64,000 nt of DNA from Spodoptera frugiperda (GCF_023101765.2 NC_064220.1:6200001-6264000), one strand, 5' to 3'; shown: positions 23,027-35,418, counted from the first letter of the stretch. Numbers and translations are program-made. Notes: generated by a model not told the origin, from the sequence alone.

Positions 23027-23506
23027 ATATAAAAAATTATTTGGTGTTTCACTTTATTACCAGTTTTTTCCACCCACTTTTACCCAGTTTTACTTTCAAT
23101 AAAGAACATAATTACTTGCTTGGAAGAATGCGTCACAATGTTTTAATTCTATCGACATCGCGCTTCTTCCCGTCACTACCCGCGACCGTTCCAACGAATG
23201 GTAATGTGGTTTGATCCCGGCGTTCAAACTTTTCAATGAATTTAGAACAGTGCTGCATCGTGCAACAGAAGATTTAAATATTAAAAATAAAAAAATCTAC
23301 TACTTCGATTGGTTGATGTATCAATTATACATATAATAATTGTAATGGGTTAGTTGAAATAATTCTGAGAATGTTTAATTAAAAAACGAGTGTTTAAGTA
23401 ATAATAGTCAAGTGAGTAGCCAAGCCAAAGTTACCGAAATCCTTCTGTCATATTATATGACTAAGACCAAAATTTGATCAAAATTTGGATTTTCAAATTT
23501 TGGTCA

Positions 23507-24797
23507 TATCAATCCACACTTTGCAAGAGTATGGAACGTGTACTTAACAAGAGGCTCCTGGCATACCTTGAAGGTAACGACCTCCTCAGCGATCGGCAGT
23601 ATGGGTTTCGCCGCAATCGATCCACTGGGGACCTTCTTGCGTATGCCAATCACATTTGGAGCGAGGCGGTCGAGAAGCACGGTGAGGCATTAGCGGTCTC
23701 ACTCGATATATCGAAGGCCTTTGACAGGGTTTGGCACGACAGCCTTATCGGCAAGCTTCCTGCATATGGACTTCCCGCTGATCTGTGCAGATGGATTGCA
23801 GACTTCCTGAGGGATCGGTCAATTCGAGTAGTCATCGATGGCTGCTCGTCTGACCAATTTGGTATCAACGCCGGAGTCCCTCAGGGGTCAGTACTTTCAG
23901 CAACGCTCTTTTTGCTGCACACCAACGACCTGCTTAAGGCCGGTATCTTTGGGTATGCAGATGACAGCACAGTTGTTGAAAGGCATGTGTCCGATTCGCG
24001 GACTAGCGGAACACAGATCTGGTCTCTTAGAGAATCCATGGTCGAACGATTGAACTCGTCCTTGAAGGCGGTCTCCGATTGGGGTGACGCCAACTTGGTC
24101 AAGTTCAACGCTACCAAATCCCAGGCGTGTCTATTTCTACTGGCTCCTACTTTCCGAAATGTGTCCGTTCCAATATCGGGATCATCTTGACCTTCTGGGC
24201 GTAACATTATCGCCTATACTTATCTTTGGCCTTTATTTAGAGTCGAAGGCGCATCTGGCTGGTAGGAAGTTGGATATCCCATGGAGGGTGAGACGGTACT
24301 TCACACCGAAACAACTGCTGAGCCTGTACCAAGCTAGCGCAGGTTCGGTCATGTATGGAGTACTGTTCTCACCTTTGGGACGGCTCGGCTGAATACCAGT
24401 TGGATGCGCTCGAACACATCGAAAGGCGTGTCAAGAAACTCATCAATGATGATGCGCTTGTGGAAACCCGGCTTCAAAGCCTCGAACACAGGCACAAAGT
24501 TGCAAGCCTTTCCGTTTTTTACCAGATACATTCCAGAGAGTATGCGGGGGAATTGCACAACTTGATTCCCCCTAGTCCTTTCCATCATCGAACCACACGA
24601 CAATAGGCGAAGCGCCACCACCTCATGGTAGATGAAGAGACCCACTCGCACGAAGCGCTTCGCTTCAAGCTTCCTTGTGTGAACTGCTAGGGAGTGTAAT
24701 TTTTTGCCAGAGTCTGCGTTTTCTGATGGGTATAACCCTATCACTTACCATCAGGCGAGATAACGGCCAAACGTCGACCTATCAAATGTAAAAAATA
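23507..24797 (+). mobile_element. jockey-like LINE fragment, copy 2
   Basis: Nearly identical to copy 1 (16003-17292). Here the RT frame is open through INAGVPQGSVLSATLF and FGYADDS to a stop at 24188-24190; the C-terminal MEYCSHLWDG block lies in another frame. It lacks the indel that breaks copy 1 near 16360, so that lesion arose after the segmental duplication. Confidence 0.85.
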
Positions 24798-24814
24798 ATA
24801 ATCACAAAACAAGC

Positions 24815-25713
24815 TTCTTATCGGATTACAAACATTATAACAAATCGGAAAATCTCATTATCATTACTAGATACTTGATAATTAATCCACTGAGATAGCG
24901 GCAGATGTCGCTTCTGACGTTTATGGTCGACTACCGTTCTCACTTTTACTTGTCCTAAAATATGGATCATTCCTGTTGGTGAAATATGTTTTTGGAAATA
25001 AAGACAGAATTATAACAGAAGAAAATAGAAACAGGAAACGAACTGAAGAAAACATTGTGAGGAAACCTGGGCTTACAGTTTCTAACCCAACCAACATAGA
25101 GCCAACCCGCATAGAGGAAGCGTGGTGATTAATGCTCAAACCTTCTCTGTGTGAGAAGAAGCCTGTGGTCAGCTGTGGCCATTTAAAGACTGTTGATGAT
25201 GATGGTGATGATGACGTAGATAAAAATATAAAAAGAATCAAAAATATTTATATGTTAATAAATGAAAGTAAGAAACGATAAACCCGAAGCTTCCTAGAAT
25301 CCGGAGCTGCGGACTACCTAGCGCGTTTACCGGGGCTCCGGCTCGAAAAGCAGGAGAAGGAACGGGGTGGTTTTTAGTCAGTAAGAGTCTGACACTCCCT
25401 CTCGCCTCGCCCAAGGCGGGAGAAATCATTGGATGATTTTTCCCCTTAAAAAAAAGGACCATAAACAACTGCAAGACATACATACAAACCACGTGCCTGT
25501 ATCCTGCGGGGGTAGGCAGAGACAATGGAACGAAATAATCAGAAAATAATAATGCAAAAAATACGGTTGTACAGGAATTTCCACAGAAGATAATGTGGCG
25601 ACACATGACAAGTGACAGATGACAGAAGTCGCACACAGACTATGACGAGCAAATCAACGAATAACGTCATAAAAATCTTATATTTTATCATACATGTGAA
25701 GTTTACATGAATA
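24815..25713 (+). repeat. unit 2 upstream flank of gene E
   Basis: Collinear with 17310-18150. It contains the R1-like tail (25297-25455). Relative to unit 1 it has about 50 extra bases near 24995-25045, a stretch that is also present in gene C's flank. Confidence 0.7.
25297..25455 (+). mobile_element. R1-like LINE 3' tail (unit 2 copy)
   Basis: Ortholog within the duplication of 17741-17897, ending in an A-run. Confidence 0.8.
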
Positions 25714-25873
25714 CTAGCGGACCCGACAGACGTTGTCCTGTCTACACGTCTTTAATTTGAAAATTTGTCGGAACCAATGTAAAATATTCCAGTCGTTTAA
25801 GAAAAGTTCAGTGACATACACACTTATAGGAGAATTATATATATAAAGAACAGAAGAATTATATATATAAAGA
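25714..25873 (-). mobile_element. shortened Helitron upstream of gene E
   Basis: Same ends as 18151-18429 (CTAG at 25714-25717, TC at 25873-25872), with an internal deletion of about 120 bp. Confidence 0.6.
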
Positions 25874-26192
25874 TAAGCATGAATAAAAAACAAAAGTATG
25901 GGCAGAAAACCTGCCAGGCATAATCACCTCACCTAGTCGGAGGATTCTCCTTTTCTTAGTGAACCTTACTCACTGTTCCTAAAATAGGAAAACTAGCTCG
26001 TTGACGATATATCACTACTAAATGTTTAACGTCTTTTCCAAATACTTTTTCTTTTTCGCCACTAACTCGTTTGTTGGCTTACCAACATGACTTATCATAA
26101 TATTCATAATATGACCTACGAAGATGACTTTGAGCAACCAATTCACTCCGCTCCTTCTCCTACTTTGAGCCGGAGCCCCCTAACATTAGGAT

Positions 26193-26343
26193 TTTCTCCT
26201 GTCTTGTGGATGCGTTTACAAACATACAAGCTCACATACACCCAGACCCGAAACAACCATTTGTGCTTCACACAGAGAGTTGCTTCGATCGAGCTGACTA
26301 CAAGTTACGCGGCAGCCCACCCACGGCGCTAACCATGTAGTCT
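26193..26343 (-). mobile_element. SINE family 2 remnant upstream of gene E
   Basis: Collinear with 18757-18908. Confidence 0.6.
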
Positions 26344-26514
26344 ATTGTATCCTGATCATTATCTTTTATAATGACATGATACATTCACTGATACTAAATA
26401 ATATGTATTTCCCAGTTCCTAGATTATATTTTAAATAAATCATTAAATGCCACTCTTATCACAATAACAAAAATTGATGATTAGGAACTAACGCGTAAGT
26501 ATCTCTTATCCCCT

Positions 26515-26543
26515 AGATTATCGGATCTTCTTGGCCATAAAAT
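26515..26543 (+). promoter_or_regulatory. putative promoter of gene E
   Basis: CTTATC (26515-26520) and CATAAAAT (26536-26543) lie at the same distance from the ATG as in gene D. Confidence 0.5.
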
Positions 26544-26603
26544 GAGGGGTCTGTGTTTTCCAAAAGTAATTGTTGATTGTTTGGCAAAGAGGCCAGAGTC
26601 AAA

Positions 26604-29600
26604 ATGAAGTACTTACTAGTGGTGGTCTGTTTGTTTTACGGTGTCTTAGCCAAACATGAACTCTATGAGGGGTATGTATACTTAACATAATATTTTACTG
26701 ATCTTTTTTTACTATGTTGTTCGAGTCTAGTAAAGACTTCTTGGTGTTCAAAATTTTCTTTTATGTTGTAAAAAAATATTTTAATAATAACTATCGTGAG
26801 ACATGCTAAAAGAATCACGTTTTACTCACGAACGTCGATGGAGAAAAGCTCTACTAGTTTCGAGTCACAGAAGGACTCTTCATCATGAGCAGCGTGCTCA
26901 GACGCGATGACGTCTGCATTCTCCATTAATGTACTTGGGGAAACCGTGATTCTTTTAGTTAATTTAGTTAAAAATTATGGCAATTTTGACAATGGTTTTA
27001 TTCTATAAGATTCACTGCCACCCCATAAAAGAACAGACGTAATAATTTTGAACTCTATTCATAATTAAACACGTTTTGTTTTTCACAGGCATGCTGTTTA
27101 CGAGATCGATGTCCAATCTGTAGAACAAACGAAACTGGTCCATGACTTTGAAAATGATTTACATCTGGATATCTGGTCTCACGCTGTGCCTGGTCATCCA
27201 GGAAAGGTCCTCGTCCCTAAAGCCAAGAGAGACATTTTCGAAAACTTCCTAGTGCAAAACAGTGTACAATACAAAGTCGAAACAGAGAATGTTAAAGAGT
27301 AAGTGCAAACTACATTTTTTTTTAAATATTCTCCTACACATGTAACAGAAAAATATAGATCCCCATAGCAATAACAAAGATAAAAACCCGTTCGATAATC
27401 CAAAATTTATTTTATGGCCTTTAAACGAGCTGCCGGATCACCTGATGGTAAGCAATCGCCGCCGCCCATGGATACCCGAAACACCAGAAGCGTGATAAGT
27501 GCGTTGCCAGCCTTTTGGGGTTAGAAATTAAGGATTGTTAGGGAATCGGAGGGTAATTGGGCCATCAGTAACTTCACTCACGCAACGAAACACAACGCAA
27601 TCGTTGTTTCACGTCGGTTTACTGTGAAGCCATTTACTGAACACGAATGGAACGGCCCATTCGTGCCGAAGTTTAGATCTCCCACACTTAAAACATATTG
27701 TAATTACTGCTTAATCTTTTAGGCAATTGGACAAAGAAGATGAACTTCTAGCAGCTGCTGCAGCGAGAAGCAACAGTTCTCGCATTGGCTTTGAAAGAAT
27801 CCACACTTACGAAGAGGTAAGTCTAAGTGAAGATAACAAATATAATGTTAATTTTTTCTTTCCATTTACCTCATCATAAAGAGTTAATTTACTAAAACCA
27901 GCTATTTTTCTCAGGTTGACGCCTATTTAGACGAATTGGCAAGAGATTACCCAAATGTTGTCTCCGTGGGCCTCGGAGGAAGAAGTTTTGAAGGTAGACC
28001 CATCAGGTATCTCAAGATTTCCACCACAAACTTCCAGGTACATTATCTTTTAAGGAAAATTATCTAATTTCAATAGTTTAGGTACATTGCTCAAATTTGT
28101 CCCATGTGTCAAAATAAAGGAAGCGCTATCAGTTAATAAAAAAGAAACAGTTAAAATAATGAGGAAGATTTTACAAGCTATTTTTCCATTTTAGGATACC
28201 AATAAACCAGTTGTGATGTTGCAATCTCTGCTACACAGCCGAGAATGGGTGACCCTGCCTGCAACTCTTTACGCTATCCAGAAGTTGGTTGTAGATGTCA
28301 CAGAATCCGACCTTGTCCAGAACATTGACTGGATCATTCTGCCTGTGGCCAATCCTGATGGATACGTCTACACTCAAATTGTAAGTAACCTTAAAGAAAT
28401 AAGAAGTTCTACAGGTGAAATTTATGTCTAGATTTAGAAAAAACTTATCAATAATATGTTAGATTTTGGACACTTTAAATATTGTGACTTCAAAATCCGT
28501 CTGATCTGAGTTCTAACAGATAGCCGGATGGCTATAGGATTATTGGACAATGTGTAATAAGAAATAGGTAGAAATTATCTGATTCTCATCACCAACGGCC
28601 TTAGCCAGGACACACCCATACCGAGCAGTTATCTATCATCACCAAATTACATAATTATTACTGAAACAGAAAAATCCGGAACATTGTAATTAAGGAAGTA
28701 CAGTAACTCGTATTTAATAAGTCCTTTATCAGTATCTACACTTAATATACGAGTAAATTCATTGTCATTATAATCAACAACGTAAGCTGCAGCAAGCAAG
28801 TCGTTATCATTGGTTAACGAAATTCTTAATGAATTTGTATTAAAAATATCAACAGTTTTTTGTCTGAGCATCACTGTTTAGGTTCTAAAATGATGGGTAC
28901 AGTTTTGAACATATACGAAACAAGAATGCGTTCAGCGCTCTGATTGGCCGACGCGAATGAACCAACCAATCAGAGCGTCAGACGCACTCTTGTTTCGATC
29001 TCATCAAACGTAAAGCAAACTCGTACTAAGGGTACTATATATAGATAGGTTATTTAACAAAGTTTTTGCAAATTCAGACCGAGACAGTGATCAAAAACTA
29101 TCTTGCTAGATCAAAAAATTAAGGAATGTTGAACACAGGACCTATGATAAGGCATTCACTTTCATAATTCTCTGTAAAATTTTGTCTATCGAAAACGGCA
29201 TTAAAATGGGTTCTCTATCGTTTATTAAATCCTAGGTTATTAACCATAATCTTCTTAAAATCTTTAAAGATACGAGACATATTGGAAATACCCGCGGGTT
29301 TTCCTTAATCACATAAAGGTCATTAAGCAACTACTTACGTTTGTTTCAAGATAATAATATATTTGATATTCAACTAAGACATAATCCTCACAATTAATTA
29401 CTTCTTCTTTTATTATTCTCCATCATCAATGATTTTAATTTCTACTGATTTAGATATTTCATTATCCTACACAATAATATTATTGATACTAAAGAGTGTA
29501 GTGAACTTTTGAAAATTACTCGCCTTCCAATTTTCGCTTCATTATGAACAGCTAATAAAAGAAATTTATCATAAAACCGACTGTGAAAAATCTAAAAAGT

Positions 29601-30414
29601 AACAAAATAAAGTTCGGTTCAGCAACATAGAAAGTAATTAACAATCGGGATTTTGACCTTGGTGGTTGGATGGACGGATTGGATGAATTGCTTAGTAGGA
29701 CAGTTGAGAAACGAGGTAATCAAGAACATTACACTCATACCTTCAGTCTGGTAAAAAATTGGAGGAATTTCGTTAGGCCCTCAATATAACATTTTTCCCT
29801 CTCTTCCACAGGATCGCTACTGGCGGAAGAACCGTTCTACTACCAACATGATTGGAGGCCATTGTCCTGGCGTGGACCTCAACAGGAACTTCGACTATGT
29901 CTGGGGCACAGCGTCCAGTCCCTATATTTGTGAGGAAGACTTCCATGGAGGATCAGCTTTCTCTGAACCAGAATCTGCCGCCATTCGGGACATTATTCTT
30001 GAACACAGCAGTCGTATGGCCATGTATCTCGACATTCACAGCTTCGGAAGTATGATTCTTTATGGCTACGGGGATGGTGTGCTACCACCTCATGCCTTGC
30101 ACCTGAATTTAGTCGCTGTCCAAATGGCACAAGCCATCGACAGAGTCAAGTGGCCCTCCAACAAGAATTACATTGTTGGAAACATACGTCACGTACTTTA
30201 TGCCGCTTCTGGTTGTGCTAGCGACTACGCAATGAGTGTCGCCGCTCCTTACTCTTATACCTACGAGTTACCAGCATACAGGAACAGTATTTGGTTCGAT
30301 GGTTTCCTGGTAGATCCAGAATTTATCGAACAGGCTGGGTTTGAGACATGGGAAGGTATCAAGGTGGGCGCTAGGGCTGCGGCTGCTGCGTTCAGGAATG
30401 GCAAGGCTGTGTAA
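26604..30414 (+). CDS. M14A zinc carboxypeptidase, gene E (complete, 6 exons)
   Basis: Complete zymogen of 427 residues. Exons are 26604-26671, 27089-27298, 27723-27816, 27915-28037, 28195-28380 and 29812-30414 (TAA), all in frame with GT/AG borders. Signal peptide (MKYLLVVVCLFYGVLA), propeptide and activation segment are as in gene C. The catalytic set is complete: HSREW, YWRKNR, VDLNRNF, DIHSFG, Y248 and YTYEL; residue 255 is Ser. Unlike C and D it has Cys where they have Gly in SGCASDY (position 253), an extra cysteine next to the S1' pocket, and IWFDGFLVDPEF instead of VWMDGFLVEPAF. Exons 4 and 5 and the introns are almost identical to gene D. It lacks the jockey-like LINE that follows C and D. 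It is the intact model for the front half of chimeric D. Confidence 0.94.
26812..26957. mobile_element. MITE (family 1) in intron 1 of gene E
   Basis: Same insertion as in gene D (19357-19506). Confidence 0.7.
27412..27690 (+). repeat. dispersed repeat C in intron 2 of gene E
   Basis: Same insertion as in gene D, with small internal deletions. Confidence 0.75.
28647..28874 (-). other. antisense open frame in intron 5 of gene E
   Basis: A 75-codon counterpart of 21209-21436. Function unknown. Confidence 0.3.
28875..29811 (+). other. rest of intron 5 of gene E
   Basis: Near-identical to gene D. A small extra inverted segment 'cagcgctctgattggc' near 28933 pairs with 'gaaccaaccaatcagagcg'. Gene D has lost this insert. 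Confidence 0.45.
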
Positions 30415-30466
30415 AAATATAGTTTTATAACCGACGACTGATATTATGATATTTATTTATAGCTGA

Positions 30467-30472
30467 AATAAA
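30467..30472 (+). terminator. poly(A) signal of gene E
   Basis: AATAAA 53 nt after the stop codon. Confidence 0.7.
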
Positions 30473-31320
30473 ATATTAAAATTTATTTGGTGTTTCACTT
30501 GATTACCAGTTTTTTCCACCCACTTTTACCCAGTTTTACTCTCAATAAAGAACATAATTACTTGCTTGGAAGAATGCGTCACAATGTTTTAATTCTATCG
30601 ACATCGCGCTTCTTCCCGTCACTACCCGCGACCGTTTCAACGAATGGTAATGTGGTTTGATCCCGGCGTTCAAACTTTTCAATGAATTTAGAACAGTGCT
30701 GCATCGTGCAACAGAAGATTTCAATATATTTACATTTTCTAATTGTACTCGATTCTACTACTCCGAATGGTTAATGTATCAATTACAATAATATAATAAT
30801 TGTAATGGATGGATAAGTCAAAATGAAATTTTGAGAATGTTTCATTAAAAAAAGAGTGATTAAGTATTACTTAATCATTCAATCTTAAAAGCCAAGCCAA
30901 AGTTACTAAAATCATAGGATTTTTGTATAAGGATACCTCTGTAATCTACTGAGCAAAGTTTCTGAAATGAAACTTTTGATAAGTATAACCAAAATTTGCT
31001 AAAGGAGATTTGTTCTAAAAATATTACTGTACCATACGTCTTAGCAATATTATAATAATAATATAATCCTCCTGAATTTACTTACTCTACAATTTACTCT
31101 AATAGAGTGAACCTAAGTGCAATTGTCACATTTGAAAAGTCACTATTTGTCGGTGTTGGAAAATTTTTAGTAGTAGCAGGTCGTGTCCGGTGCATAGCAA
31201 TAAGTGTAATTCTATTCCGTTATCAGTGCAATCGGGCATATCAGTCGCAGTATCTATGCGCTCGTCTCCATCAACTGATACAAGAGATTACCAAATTACA
31301 CGATAATTTTACAAAATAAT
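30473..31320 (+). other. 3' flank of gene E
   Basis: 30473-30722 matches the flanks of C and D. The rest is AT-rich and diverged, with short matches ('gccaagccaaagttac') to the sequence before the LINE in C and D, so it represents the state without the LINE. No gene is seen. Confidence 0.5.
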
Positions 31321-31362
31321 TAATTTTGCATTCTTATCATAATAACATAAGTTAATGATTAT

Positions 31363-31401
31363 CTTATCCACACTAATATCGGATCATGTTTTGCATAAAA
31401 T
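31363..31401 (+). promoter_or_regulatory. remnant promoter of pseudogene F
   Basis: CTTATC (31363-31368, with a second at 31333-31338) and CATAAAAT (31394-31401) precede the ATG by the same distance as in C to E. Confidence 0.4.
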
Positions 31402-31510
31402 GCATTGATTCCTGTTTTGCTAAAGTATTTGTGGATTCGGTGGCGAAGGAGTCACATTTATAATGAAGTATTTACTGCTGGTCTGTTTGTTTTACGGTGT
31501 CTTAGCCAAA

Positions 31511-32362
31511 TCAATATCAAACTAGGCATAAGGATAGATTAAGTCAACCATTTTTTAGATTGTCAAAAATAAGTAAGCCATTTATGGGATTCTGTGTTAA
31601 ATGTTATAATAAAGTTCCCATGGAAATACAGAATCTGAATGAATCAAAATTTAAACTTTGTATTAAAAAAACGTTATGTAGACAAGCATACTACAAAGTA
31701 AATGATTACATAGAAGATAAAAATGCTTGGAGGCAAGCTGGTCCGGCTCCACAGGATAACGAAAAAATTTTGTAATATAACCATGTTATTTCGATGTGTT
31801 CTGTGCTTTATACAATTATTGTAAATGTGAGAGCCCTGTAATTAACTAAAATCAAATTAGACTAGTAGAATGCATTTATGTCAGCTTGGAGTTGTCATGC
31901 TCACTCAAAGGTCTCATTGGCGGTGACACGGGCATTGGATCGCTCGATTCCCTGCAACATGGTTGAGTTGGGCGGTGCTGGTGTACGTGTCATGTTCGTG
32001 AACGGGCGCTGTCAACTGGGACTGGTCAGCTCCGGACTGCATTAATTTTTATTGTCCTCTAGGTTATTTTCTTTTTCTGTCGCTTTGACTGTATATTAGT
32101 TTTACATTGTTTTCACATAATTGAAGCAATCGAAACAATGTAACCAAGAATTGTATTGTGAATCTGATTGAAAAAGAGTAACCTATGGAGTTTCTTGCTC
32201 GTTCTTCTCCATAGGAATCTACACTTTGGAACGAGCAAATAGCTTCACTAGAGGACTGACCGACAGACAGACGTAATTAATATTATTATATTTGCTTTGA
32301 CGTTCAAAAGTGCCTTCCTGGTCTATTTGAAATAAATGATTTTGACTTTTGACTTTTGAAAA
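31511..32362 (+). mobile_element. 5'-truncated jockey/CR1-like LINE inside exon 1 of F
   Basis: Encodes the ORF2 C-terminus (31560-31775) with CYNKVPMEIQNL and YYKVNDYIEDKNAW, a pattern common to lepidopteran LINE C-termini. A long 3' UTR follows, ending in 'aaataaatgattttgac' and (TTTTGAC)n repeats instead of poly(A). A second copy of the same 3' end lies at 50645-50908. Confidence 0.8.
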
Positions 32363-33039
32363 CATGAACTCTATGAGGGGTATGTACACTTAACATAATA
32401 TTCCGCTTGATAGAATTTATGGCTCAAATTTTCAATATGAAGATTTTTTCTGAATATAATTTAAATTGTGGCGTCATTAACAATAACCTTTGATTGTTAT
32501 TGCGAAAAACTGCTTACAAAATAAGTTTCTTCCTCAGAAATTTTCTGGCTACCTCAGGAAAGAACATACGTGTAAATAAATAAATGCATTCTCTTTTTCA
32601 CAGGCATGCTGTTTACGAGATCGATGTCCAATCTGTAGAACAAACGAAACTGGTCCATGACTTTGAAAATGATTTACATCTGGACATCTGGTCTCATGCT
32701 GTGCCTGGTCATCCAGGAAAGGTCCTCGTCCCTAAAGACAAGAAAGACATTTTCGAAAACTTCCTAGTGGAAAACCGTGTGCAATACAAAGTCGAAACTG
32801 AGAATATTAAAGAAGTGCAAATTACAACAATAATTTGAGAATATTATAAATTAAAACAGTAATATCATTCCAAATCCATGTCAAATCTATTAGGCAATTG
32901 GACAAAGAAGATGAACTTCTAGCAGCTGCTGCAGCGAGAAGCAATAGTTCACGCATTGGCTTTGAAAGAATCCACACTTACGAAGAGGTAAGTGAAAATG
33001 ATATATACTTCTCTTCAATAGTTTAAATTTTAATGGTGT

Positions 33040-33205
33040 AGGCCGGTAAACGAGCTGACGGGTCACATGATAGTAAGTAATCGCCGTCGCCCATGGGCAC
33101 CCGAAACACCAGAACCGTTAAATGTGCGCAAGCGTTGTTTCACGTCGGTTTTCTGTGAGGCCGTGGTATGGCCCATTCATGCCGTAGCATGGCTATCTGC
33201 CACAA
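33040..33205 (+). repeat. dispersed repeat C fragment in the deleted middle of F
   Basis: 'gccggtaaacgagctgacgg' and 'cacccgaaacaccaga'. It sits where exons 4 to 6 would be. Confidence 0.65.
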
Positions 33206-33436
33206 TAGATGTATAGAAAGCTAGTCATGTAATAATGACTGATACCGGCAAATTGGGGGAAAAGACATATAGCACCGACTCCAAATCACTTGAGATAAGT
33301 TCAGAAACCACCCCTTTAAATATGACACGGATAAAATTCTAGTAATGATCTATACTTGCAATGCGAGACATGGGAAGGTATCAAGGTAGGCGTTAGGGCC
33401 GCGGCTGCTGCGTTCAGGTATGGGAAGGCTGTGTAA

Positions 33437-33960
33437 GAACATAATTTGAGGACTGATTATATTAAATCTTTATTTTTAGATATGTTAAATAAAATATTAA
33501 ACTTATTGCGTTTTCCTTTTATTTTTGTTACCATTTTCGCGATTCGCGTCCGCGCACGCGGTTTCTGCTACAAACGATGCTTTACAGAGGACGCGGGGTA
33601 CCTAGGCTTGGGCCATGGTCCTCACAGATCAGCCATTTATTCATAAAATATTAAACAAATTATATCCTTAAAAATAAAAGTAAAACAGAAATGTACAATA
33701 TGAAATATAATATCTATTTTGCACCAGTTATGTTATGGCCTATTGCCATTTGTAGGGCCCGATTCCAGATCCCGTGACATTACTGAACATTTTCCAGAAA
33801 CCAAAAAAAAATACCTAAATTATCTATTTAGGATTTGTCAATTCCAAACTTCGTAATATAGATAATAATATGGCGTCTGTGAATTTTAATGTGAAGATCC
33901 TGAAGTCATTAATAGAGCAATTTCTTCGAATGAAACTATTGATATTATGATTTTTTTATA
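33437..33960. other. 3' flank of F
   Basis: AT-rich. Nothing is recognised apart from the poly(A) signal of F. Confidence 0.4.
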
Positions 33961-34210
33961 TAACGTCACGCCTTTAATCACGTAATGCCAATGTACACCC
34001 ACATTTCACAATTTATGTTGTAAGTCCCATGTAATAGGGGGTGAGCCTATTGCCATATACCGGGCACATTTCCAGACTCCGTGCTACCACTGAGAAATTG
34101 CCGAAAAACCGAAAAAAGCCCAGTAATGCTTCGCCCGACCCGGGAATCGTACCCGAGACCCCTTATCCGGGAGTCGCACTTGCAAACAGTCGGCCAACGA
34201 GGCAGTCTAT
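33961..34210 (-). mobile_element. SINE family 1, reversed
   Basis: Complete copy from tail ('cacgcctttaatcacg') to head ('cggccaacgaggcagtc'), with degenerate B-box. Confidence 0.75.
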
Positions 34211-34524
34211 AATTTATGTCATGTTATTTATACGCTAATCGAACGAAAATCCTAATCTCATAAACCTACTTCAATCTGTCAATTTTATCCATTGGATTTT
34301 CGATTTTATCTTAATACAATAAAGTTGAAAGTGTAATTAATAACTTTCAAAAAAAAGGGTAGCTGTACTATATATACCAACGAGCTTAGCCATAGCCATC
34401 ATTGTTTTTTTTTTCATTCAGTCATGTTATGAATCCTTTGTAATAGCCGTACATCGGATACTTTTCCTAACACTGATGTTCGTAATCGAGTCCTGTTTCA
34501 TCGACCATTCAGGTAGTAATTACA
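34211..34524. other. AT-rich intergenic sequence
   Basis: Nothing recognised. Confidence 0.35.
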
Positions 34525-34680
34525 GTCCTGAGCTGCGGACTACCTAGCGGGTCTACCGGGGCTCCGGTTTAAAAGCTGGAGTAGGCACGGGGTGGTATAG
34601 TCAGTAAGAGTCTGACACTCCCTCTCGCCTCACTCAAGGCGTAGTCAGTGAATGATTCTCTCCCCCCCCCCCCCAATAAA
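34525..34680 (+). mobile_element. R1-like LINE 3' tail
   Basis: 'gagctgcggactacctagcg' to 'aatgattctctcccccc', ending in a C-run and a short A-run. Confidence 0.75.
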
Positions 34681-35149
34681 AGGCATTCATTGTAGTCGTG
34701 ATTATCGTTCAAATACCTTCGTTATTTTATCAGTAAAAATATTAAGTTAATCTTCAGCAAGGGACCTTAGATATCAAGGACTGTATTAAGATGAAAAATG
34801 AACGGATTTTTAATTTCAAGTATTCGTAGACTTCGGGACGCGTCGAGAATTTAATAAGTCTAGGAGGAACGGAATTGATTTTTTCAGTAATCCGTTCAAA
34901 TATACGGTTATACGTTGCTTCAGATTTTATTTTCTTTTACACACATTAACTTGTTTAATTTTCAAGTCTGAAGGAATATGTAAACTGGTTATATAATGTA
35001 TGACCCAATAGCTATGTATAAGTATGATGAGCACATTACTTTTCGTCCGATTTAATTCTGGGCTACATTCTGAACGTTTTTGTAGAACCGAAATATTTAA
35101 TAGAGTAGGTGACAAAATATAATCTTTATAATAAACATCGTGGGATATT

Positions 35150-35325
35150 CTAAATTAATTAAAAATATCTGTTTACTCACGTAAATATTTGGAGAAAAAG
35201 CTCTACTAGTTTTGAGTCGCAGAGGGACTCTTTGTCATGAGCAGCGTGCGCAAATACGACGACGTCGCTCAGCTTACTAGCTTTTTCTCCAAATATTTAC
35301 AAGAATGAACCGTGATTGTTAGTAG
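35150..35325. mobile_element. MITE (family 1) downstream of gene G
   Basis: Inverted outer parts 'gtttactcac' and 'gaaccgtgattg'; nested inverted arms 'aatatttggagaaaaagct' and 'agctttttctccaaatatt'. The arms are better preserved here than in other copies. Confidence 0.7.
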
Positions 35326-35418
35326 TTTTTTTTTAAAGCATAATCTACTCTGTGGACAAGGCCAACTCTACTCTACTCTACTCTTGATTCAATCCTTCCA
35401 TAATATCTTAACTGGCCT

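Larger units (their letters stand above)
31463..33436 (+). pseudogene. M14A carboxypeptidase relic, gene F
   Basis: Exon 1 (31463-31510 and 32363-32379) encodes MKYLLLVCLFYGVLAK but is split after Lys16 by a LINE of about 850 bp. Exon 2 (32604-32813) is intact propeptide. Its donor is gone: 'gagtaagtgc' of the paralogs is 'gaagtgc' here. Exon 3 (32894-32987) is intact. Exons 4, 5 and most of 6 are deleted; only the last roughly 24 codons of exon 6 (33364-33436, ETWEGIKV to stop) and an AATAAA at 33488-33493 remain. No active enzyme can result. It is closest to C, D and E. The propeptide-coding exon is the best-kept part, so transcription of a fragment cannot be excluded. Confidence 0.92.

Noticed and set aside
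34662..34674. C-run as a regulatory or quadruplex element
   Set aside because: It is the degenerate end of an R1-like tail, where other copies have 'ttttccccc' before the A-run.
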